DNA from: Bretschneidera sinensis
Lineage: Eukaryota; Streptophyta; Magnoliopsida; Brassicales; Akaniaceae
DNA length: 64,000 nt
Direction: 5' to 3'
NCBI GenBank assembly: GCA_023935145.1
Contig: CM043703.1
Coordinates: forward strand, 25,629,727-25,693,726
Position 1 is the stretch's first letter, and every line of letters begins with the position of its first letter. The notes under the pieces were generated by a model. That model saw nothing but the letters and a program-made list of their open reading frames with translations, ran no database searches and was not told where the DNA came from. A program made the translations under genes and the position numbers. Of this stretch, positions 58,143 to 64,000 are shown piece by piece.

Positions 58143-58226
58143 GCTGCAGCACGGAGCTGCAGCGCTGGAACCTAGCAGGAATAGCAGAAAGGACAGAAAC
58201 TTGGAGCTGCAGCACGGCGCTGCAGC
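58143..58226 (+). promoter_or_regulatory. GCTGCAGC palindrome pairs in CopC U3
   Basis: Perfect GCTGCAGC at 58143-58150, 58156-58163, 58206-58213 and 58219-58226, giving steps of 13, 50 and 13 bp. The 3' LTR keeps the same spacing (62906-62989), with one site mutated. A CACTAGTG palindrome lies just upstream (58079-58086). The cluster ends about 167 bp before the TATA box. Confidence 0.7.
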
Positions 58227-58392
58227 TTTGGCCGGCACACATGGACAGCATGCTTTAGCCTTCTCTTAGGTGCGTGAATGCAAGGACAAAATGCACAGCA
58301 CAACTTAGGATTGATGGAGGGCCATGGTTAAGTGGTCATCAAGATCTAAGGGTGGAGAATGACACACAAGATTGGACAAGAAGTTGGTGCAC

Positions 58393-58400
58393 TATATAAA
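58393..58400 (+). promoter_or_regulatory. TATA box of CopC LTR
   Basis: TATATAAA in GGTGCACTATATAAAAGG. The 3' LTR counterpart is at 63156-63163. Confidence 0.7.
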
Positions 58401-58882
58401 AGGTCACCTAGGTTCAATCTCAACACCACAAACATAAGGTTGTGACACAAGATGTAATGTAACTTGTGAGACATGTGTGTGGATGAGAGAATTGTGTGAG
58501 AGTGCAAAGACACAAAACACAAGAGGGACTCATTGTAGAGAGGCTGGTTGTAAAGAAGAGAGGGTAGTAGAGAATTGATAGGAAGCATTGTAATAGGTCT
58601 ATCACTTTCTCGTTCTTTTCTTGGTTTCTTCAAGAACATTGTGGTTTCTTGAAGGGGGTTGCTGTAACTTTGTAAGAACCATTGATTTAGTGCAGAGATT
58701 TCGGAGGAACTCACAGGGACGTAGGCACATTGCCGAACCTCGACAACAAATTACTTGTCTTCTTTCTTTCTTTGATTTTCTATTCTTGTGTTCGATTGCT
58801 GTTTTCTTTTCTACAAGTCATTCAAGACTTGGATGTTTGGAAGATCACCACCTGGGCATCTTGTCAAGGTGATTTCCAATAG

Positions 58883-58894
58883 TTGTATCAGAGC
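58883..58894 (+). other. CopC primer-binding site
   Basis: TTGTATCAGAGC, one base different from the tRNA-Met complement TGGTATCAGAGC, one base after the LTR. Confidence 0.8.
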
Positions 58895-59121
58895 ACAGCA
58901 GCTGGTTATCGGAGCAAGAAGTAGAAGGTACAGAGCCAAGACTCCAAGAATCAAAGATTAAACTTCTTGGGTGATTCAAGAACGGTGTAAAGATCAAGAT
59001 CCGGTCGTGTTCTTGAAGGTTGATTCAAGAACGGTGTTAAGATCCATCTTCGATCTATGTTCTTGAGATTGAAGAAAGCATTTGTGGGTAGTGCATAAAT
59101 CAGGGATCTTGTCCACAAAAG

Positions 59122-59560
59122 ATGACATCAAATTTCGGTATTGAGAAGTTTGATAGAAAGGGAGACTTTGCCCTTTGGAAGCGGAAGATCAAGGCAGTTC
59201 TAGTGCAACAGAAAGTGGACTTGGCTCTTGGAGAAGATGCTTTTCCAGCAAGTACCACGGAGGACCAGCAGAATGAGATGAAGAAGATGGCTTACAGCAC
59301 CATTTTCTTGCACATGTCGAATAATGTCACAAGGGAGTGCGGAGACTCGGAAGATCCAGCTGCAATATGGAAGAAACTAGATGAGTTATTTCTTGCCAAG
59401 ACTCTCCCGGATAAGAGGTATTTTCATAAACGAATCGTTGCTTTTAAATTTGATCCTAAGAAAGAGTTGCAAGATGATCTTGATGCCAAGATAAGGAGTA
59501 CATCAAGTGGTAAAGGTCTGTTCTTTAAAAGAAGGCCAGCAACTTAGTATGACAGCAACT
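59122..59560 (+). pseudogene. CopC gag N-terminal part
   Basis: ATG at 59122 opens MTSNFGIEKFDRKGDFALWK, then ALGEDAFPASTTEDQQNEMK and EDPAAIWKKLDELFLAKTLP, a UBN2-type copia gag. The frame ends at 59547 after a region where part of the gag core is missing (KFDPKKELQDDLDAKIRS runs straight into STSSGKG). It continues, frame-shifted, into the repeat region. Confidence 0.8.
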
Positions 59561-59905
59561 ATGGCTACTACCGGGACAGAGGTAGAGGAGAGAGCCATGG
59601 GAGAGTGCACAGCAGTAGCCATGTCTACTACCAGGACAAAGGTAGAGGAGAGAGCCATGGGAGAGTGCACAGCAACATTAATGGCTACTACCGGGACAAA
59701 GGTAGAGGAGAGAGCTATAGAAGAGTGCATAGCAGCACCCATGGCTACTACCAAGACAAAGGTAGAGGAGAGAGCCATGGGAGAATGCACAGCAGCATGC
59801 ATGGCTACTACCGGGACAGAGGTAGAAGAGAGAGCCATGGGAGAGTGCACAGCAGTATACATGGCTACTACCGAGACAAGGGTAGAGGAGAAAGCCATGG
59901 GAGAA
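59561..59905 (+). repeat. 60-bp minisatellite in CopC gag, about 6 copies
   Basis: The unit, like GGCTACTACCGGGACARAGG then TAGAGGAGAGAGCCATGGGA and GAGTGCACAGCAGYAYHCAT, repeats with exact 60-bp period. In the gag frame it encodes a 20-residue RG-rich unit such as GYYRDKGRGESHGRVHSSIH. A second plus frame and two minus frames are also open throughout. Confidence 0.9.
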
Positions 59906-61047
59906 TGCATTCCAAACTAAGATTTGGAAGGAAGAGCTGCTACTACTGCCATAAGAAGGGTCATGCCAAGAAAGATTGCAAGAAGATGACAAGGGATAGA
60001 GGAGGAAGCCATACCAAGAATGGAGAGGCTTTGGTTGCCAAAACAGAACAGCAAGATGATGATGTTCTTGTTGTGTGCTCGAATGTGAGCAAGGGACAAG
60101 AAGGCAGTGGGAAATGGATCTTGGATTCCGGGTGCACTCATCATATGTGCCCTTACCGGAGTTGGTTCAATAATTTCAAGGAAACCAATGATGAAAGGGT
60201 TTTCTTTGGGAATGATATTTCTTACCAAGTGAGAGGTATAGGAGACATCCAGGTGAGGATGTTTGATGGAATGACAAGACTGCTGGAGAGTGTGAGGTAT
60301 CTCTCGGAATTGAGGAGGAATTTGATCTCATTAGGGCAGCTAGATTCCATGGGGTACACATCCAAGATAGAGGGAGGAAAGATCAAGGTAACCAAGGGAT
60401 CTTTGGTAGTGATCAAGGTAGCAAAAAATGATGGACTCTATGAGATGATCGGAGAGACAGAAATCAATGATCAAGCAGCAAGCTTGATGGCTGAGATGGA
60501 TAAGGCAGCCCTTTGGCACACTCGCTTGGGACATATGAGCGAAGAGGGTCTGCAAGTTCTCAGCAAGGCTGGCCTACTTGGTGGAAACAAAGTAGAGGAA
60601 CCTGATTTCTGCGAGTGTTGTGTTCTTGAGAAGCAACACCGGGTCAGCTTCAACACCGGAGTGCACAAGTCTAAGGGCATTCTTGACTACATTCATACGG
60701 ACCTTTGGGAACCAGCAAAGACACCAACACAGGGAGGTAACATTTACTTTCTGTCTTTAATTGATGATTATTCAAGAAAAGTGTGGGTTTATTTTGTGAA
60801 AAATAAATCAAATACATTGAATAAGTTAGTTGTGTGGAAATGGCTGATTGAGACTCAAATGGGTAGAGTAGTTAAGGGGATAAGAACCGATAATGTCTTA
60901 AAATTTTTTAACCAAGAACTTGATCAATTCTGTAGGTTAAATGGCATTCTAAGACATAGGACGGTTGTGGAAACCCCTCAGCAAAGTGGAGTTGCTGAGT
61001 GGATTAATAAGACCCTTATGGAAAAGGTTAGGTGCATGTTAAATTGA
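59605..61047 (+). pseudogene. CopC gag C-terminus, protease and integrase
   Basis: An open frame of 480 codons. The 20-residue RG repeats fill residues 1-110, followed by zinc knuckle CYYCHKKGHAKKDC. Protease WILDSGCTHHMCPYRSWFNN follows near 170. The integrase zinc domain (LWHTRLGHMSEEGL ... CECCVLEKQHRVSF) is near 310. The core has IHTDLWEPAKT, LIDDYSRKVWVYFV, IRTDNVLKFFN and TPQQSGVAEWINKTL. The integrase signature is slightly eroded (TDLWEPA for the usual TDLWGP; EWINKTL for ER-N-TL). A stop at 61045 ends it. Integrase catalytic residues D, D and E can be located. Confidence 0.85.
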
Positions 61048-62666
61048 TCCGGATTACCCGAATATTTTTGGGGGGAAGTTGTGGCTACAGCTACATACTT
61101 GGTAAATAGATCACCCTCTAGGATTGTGTATCAAAAGACTCCCATGGAGATGTGAAGTGGAAAACCCCCTGAGTTAGACAACCTTAGGACTTTTGGGTGT
61201 GCTGCGTATGCACAACAAAAGGAAGATAAGCTTAGCCCAGGATCTAGAAAATGTGTGTTTCTAGGATATGGGGAAGGGGCTAAGGGGTATAGGTTGTGGT
61301 CCTTAGAGAAAGAAGGATTAAGACTCATTATAAGTAAGGATGTTAATTTTAATGAATTATTATTTCCCTACTTGGAGAAAACTAACCCTGCAGGGGCTAG
61401 TGAGCAAACCAGTTTGGTTCTTGTGGAGCATAGCATCAAGGAAGATTCAGTTCAGGTAGAGCAAGGAAGGCAAGAGGGTTCAGACCAGGTAGAGCCCTTG
61501 GATGAAGGCCATGCTTAAGGCACTCAAGAGGAGGCTGAACTAGAAGAGGTTGATGCAGTAAGTCGGAAGGACTATCAGCTCACAAGAGACTGGGAAAGAA
61601 GGCTGGTCGGACCACCTTCAAGATATGGGTTTGCGGATGCTGTGGATATAGCAACTCCTTGGACAAAATGAGGGATGAGTGAACAAGGGACTTATATGGG
61701 ATGTAAGGATTCACCAAGATCGAAGCTAACTATGGAGGAAGAAATGGATTCTTTGAGGAAGAACAACTTCTGGGAATTGGTGCACATTCCGAAAAATCAG
61801 AGAGTTGTGGATTGTAAGTGGACTTACAAGGTCAAAGAAGGGTACCCTCCAGGAGATGAAGTCCAGAACAAGGCTAAGCTGGTGGCGAATGGGTTCACAA
61901 GAAGAGAAGACATAGGTTTCACAAAAACTTTCTCACCTGGACACAAGGTGGAGAAGTTGGTGAGTATCCTCACCTATGTCATTGATGGGCTGTTGGTTTG
62001 GAATAGTAGGAAGAGGATGGAAAGGTTTACATCTCAACTCAGTGAGGAGTTCGAGAGGAAGGATCTCAGCCTTACACAAAAGATCCTTAGGATGTGTATA
62101 ATCCAAGAAAATGAGAGAAACCGGTTGAGGGTTTCTTGGGCAGTAGGTGTTCTCAGCAAATTTGTGAGTAATCCCGGAAAGAAGCATTGGCTTGGGATGA
62201 AGTGGTTGTTGAGGTATTTGAAGGCTTAGTGGTAGCCAATGGTAGCACTCATAACAACCAGGGCAGAATACATAGCGGCTATAGAAGCTATAAAGGAGGC
62301 TATGGGGTGTAAAGGGTTGTTGGACGAGTGGGAGGTCCTAAAAGAACAGGTTGTGGTGTCTTCGGATAACCAAAGTGCGGGGCACTTGTGGAGGAATCCG
62401 GTGTTCCATGAAGGATGAAGCATATGGATGTTCGGTATCATTATATTCCGAAAAATGGTATGAAATGATGCATTCATGTTGACAAGAAGACCACGGAGGA
62501 AAGTCCTACAGATTTAGGCACCAAGGTTCTACCTCTAAGAAGGTCCAATCATTGCCTTGGACTTCTTAAGATTGGAGCTAGTTGATTGATGACTCAAGAT
62601 GAGTTTGGATCCCGAAGATCTCTGTAAAAATGGTTCGGTTTTAAATGCTTAGACAAAGGTAGAGAT
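61048..62666 (+). pseudogene. CopC integrase tail, RT remnant and RNase H scraps
   Basis: The integrase tail recurs in pieces (GVAAYAQQ-type near 61190; KCVFLGYGEGAKGYRLW near 61255). RT at 61675-62229 has MEEEMDSLRKNNFWELVHIP and CKWTYKVKEG, and KAKLVANGFTRREDIGFTKT. It then jumps from FSPGHKVEKLVSIL to YVIDGLLVW, so the TAFLHG, YGLKQ and intact YVDD parts are missing. RNase H scraps follow (TRAEYIAAIEAIKEA; SSDNQSAGHLWRNP). No active enzyme is possible. Confidence 0.8.
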
Positions 62667-63644
62667 TGTTGGTATTTGTCTAAGGTTTAAACATGGTTCA
62701 AACATGGTTAAGGTTTGAACAGGTCCAAGTATGGTTCAAAGATGGTTAAAGTCTAAACCAAAGGTGGAGGATCAAAGTTCAGCAAGTTAGAAGGCTGCAC
62801 ACATATGTGTGCTTCATTTTGGAGTAAGGGAAGGCCATGCGCACTAGTGTGCGCACTTCTGCACACAAGCAGAAGGGTGTTGTGTGAAGGGGACAGCAAC
62901 TTAGAGCTGCAGCATGGAGCTGCAGCGCTGGAACCTGGCAGGAATAACAGAAGGGATAGAAACTTGGAGCTACAGCGCGGCGCTGCAGCTTTGGCCGGCA
63001 CACATAGACAGCATGCTTTAGCCTTCTCTTAGGTGCGTGAATGCAAGGACAAAACGCACAGCACAACTTAGGATTGATGGAGGGCCATGGTTAAGTGGTC
63101 ATCAAGATCTAAGGGTGGAGAATGACACACAAGATTGGATAAGAAGTTGGTGCACTATATAAAGGGTCACCTAGGTTCAATCTCAACACCACAAACATAA
63201 GGTTGTGACACAAGATGTAATGTAACTTATGAGACATGTGTGTGGATGAGAGAATTGTGTGAGAGTGCAAAGACACAAAACACAAGAGGGACTCATTGTA
63301 GAGAGGCTGGTTGTAAAGAAGAGAGGGTAGTAGAGAATTGATAGGAAGCATTGTAATAGGTCTATCACTTTCTCGTTCTCTTCTTGGTTTCTTCAAGAAC
63401 ATTGTGGTTTCTTGAAGGGGGTTGCTGTAACTTTGTAAGAACCATTGATTTAGTGCAGAGAGTTCGGAGGAACTCACGGGGACGTAGGCACATTGTCAAA
63501 CCTCGACAACAAATTGCTTGCCTTCTTTCTTTCTTTGATTTTCTGTTTTTGTGTTCGATTGTTGTTTTCTTTTCTACAAGTCATTCAAGACTTGGGTGTT
63601 TGGAAGATCACCACCTGGGCATCTTGTCAAGGTGATTTCCAACA
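62667..63644 (+). repeat. CopC 3' LTR
   Basis: 978 bp, TGTTGGTATT...TTTCCAACA, preceded by AAAGGTAGAGAT as polypurine tract. It is shorter than the 5' LTR mainly because one ATGGTTCAAAC repeat unit is missing near its start. Confidence 0.9.
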
Positions 63645-63649
63645 ATATT

Positions 63650-64000
63650 GAAGTGGTGTCTAGTTTTGAGACACCAAATCAATACCACGTCTATCTTCGA
63701 GAGATAGCCCCGACTCCCAAGTCGTGGATGGATAGTCCAACTCATGATGAGATTGAACAACTTCAAATCAAGGGGTATGTCACTACATGTGTGAAATGTA
63801 GTGGGCCGAAAGATGTAGTTAGGGTCTCTCCTAACGATCTGACATGCCTCCTCATAGTCGAAGTTGTCCAATCATCCATCCAGACTCTATTGGATCCCTC
63901 CTATAGGGATCCTCAATATGCTCACCAGGAGGTCAGTGTTCACCTCAAATTCTATGCCCATCACACTGGTTCTAAACCGAAGAGCCAATGGACTACGTTT
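63650..64000 (-). pseudogene. CopB2 extra ORF, N-terminal-side piece (continues past the window)
   Basis: The minus strand encodes EEACQIVRRDPNYIFRPTTF, HTCSDIPLDLKLFNLIMSWT and IHPRLGSRGYLSKIDVVLIW, matching the CopB ORF (EAACQIVRGDPNYVYKSTTF). At the position of CopB's internal stop (19633) CopB2 reads through, so that stop is private to CopB. The ORF start lies beyond 64000. Confidence 0.85.

Larger units (their letters stand above)
57893..58881 (+). repeat. CopC 5' LTR
   Basis: Starts TGTTGGTATTTGTCTAAGG and ends TTTCCAATA (partner ends CCAACA). U3 has direct repeats of AAACATGGTTC and a cluster of GCTGCAGC palindromes. The TATA box is at 58393-58400. Small frames read from it in both directions are shadows. 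Confidence 0.9.
57893..63644 (+). mobile_element. CopC, degenerate Ty1/copia element
   Basis: 5752 bp, perfect target duplication ATATT (57888-57892 and 63645-63649), inserted in the CopB2 extra ORF. The LTRs are 989 and 978 bp. Gag carries a 60-bp minisatellite, protease-integrase is largely open, RT has lost its core and RNase H is fragmentary. It is not autonomous. Lineage not resolved; DSGCTHHMCP and YYCHKKGH fit Tork-like copia. Confidence 0.9.
45947..64000 (-). mobile_element. CopB2, minus-strand SIRE-like copia (3' part, runs off the window)
   Basis: The 3' LTR (45947-47158), polypurine complement CAATCTCCC, noncoding region and extra ORF are homologous to CopB in reverse. The ORF is split by the Athila-type element (48036-57515) and CopC (57893-63644), and it resumes in phase with matching content after each. 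Pol and the other LTR lie beyond 64000. Confidence 0.88.

Noticed and set aside
58042..58872. Small ORFs in the CopC LTRs (also 62753-63635)
   Set aside because: They lie in LTR sequence, recur in both LTRs and have no known domain.
59503..59992. Antisense ORFs over the 60-bp minisatellite as real genes
   Set aside because: A stop-free unit whose length is a multiple of three stays open automatically; no start context or homology supports them.

Overview
ORGANISM AND OVERALL NATURE. This is AT-rich nuclear DNA of a flowering plant, most likely a eudicot. It holds no convincing host gene. About 50 kb of the 64 kb is LTR retrotransposons, most of them nested in one another. The rest is SINEs, hairpin MITEs, a LINE tail and featureless AT-rich DNA. 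The plant assignment rests on the element types (SIRE-like copia with an extra ORF, Athila-type Ty3/gypsy, Stowaway-like MITEs) and on the tRNA-Met and tRNA-Asp primer sites. No bacterial, organellar or CRISPR signal was seen. LAYOUT. 1-6436: intergenic, with two related SINE-like units, an LTR-like block, two Stowaway-like MITEs, a 383-bp hairpin element and one unassigned ORF. 6437-39712: an old, internally deleted copia element (CopA; TSD TGTTC at both ends). A tandem duplication of about 4.2 kb copied its 5' flank plus nearly the whole element (copy 1 is 6437-10655; copy 2 runs from 10656 to 39388). Copy 2 alone was then hit three times: by CopB, a SIRE-like copia (11940-22350, TSD AAAAG); by a gag-protease Ty3/gypsy element lacking most of pol (24401-31731); and by CopD, a minus-strand copia (32478-39246, TSD TTACT). 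39718-45350: intergenic, with small hairpins, a LINE 3' end and a MITE. 45360-45946: a gypsy LTR/gag remnant interrupted by CopB2, a minus-strand relative of CopB that leaves the window at 64000. CopB2 carries a very young, intact Athila-type element (48036-57515, TSD AGCCT, one 1828-aa gag-pol ORF) and CopC, a decayed copia (57893-63644, TSD ATATT). HOW THE PARTS WORK. CopB keeps an open RT-RNase H, but its gag, protease-integrase and extra ORF carry stops and a frameshift. The Athila-type element is the only one that looks coding-competent. CopA, CopC and the gag-protease element would need enzymes supplied in trans. MOST INTERESTING SIGNAL. The U3 promoter regions of three unrelated families carry arrays of short palindromes just upstream of the TATA box, and each array has its own strict spacing. 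In CopB the CCAGTCGACTGG palindromes sit 21-22, 31 or 52 bp apart (2, 3 or 5 helical turns). The spacing is kept in the diverged CopB2 LTR. A second array with the same spacing lies inside CopB, directly upstream of a TATA box, an ATG-free leader and the extra ORF, which suggests a dedicated internal promoter. The Athila-type LTR has ten GCGATCGATCGC-like sites alternating at 16 and 20-21 bp. CopC has GCTGCAGC pairs 13 bp apart.
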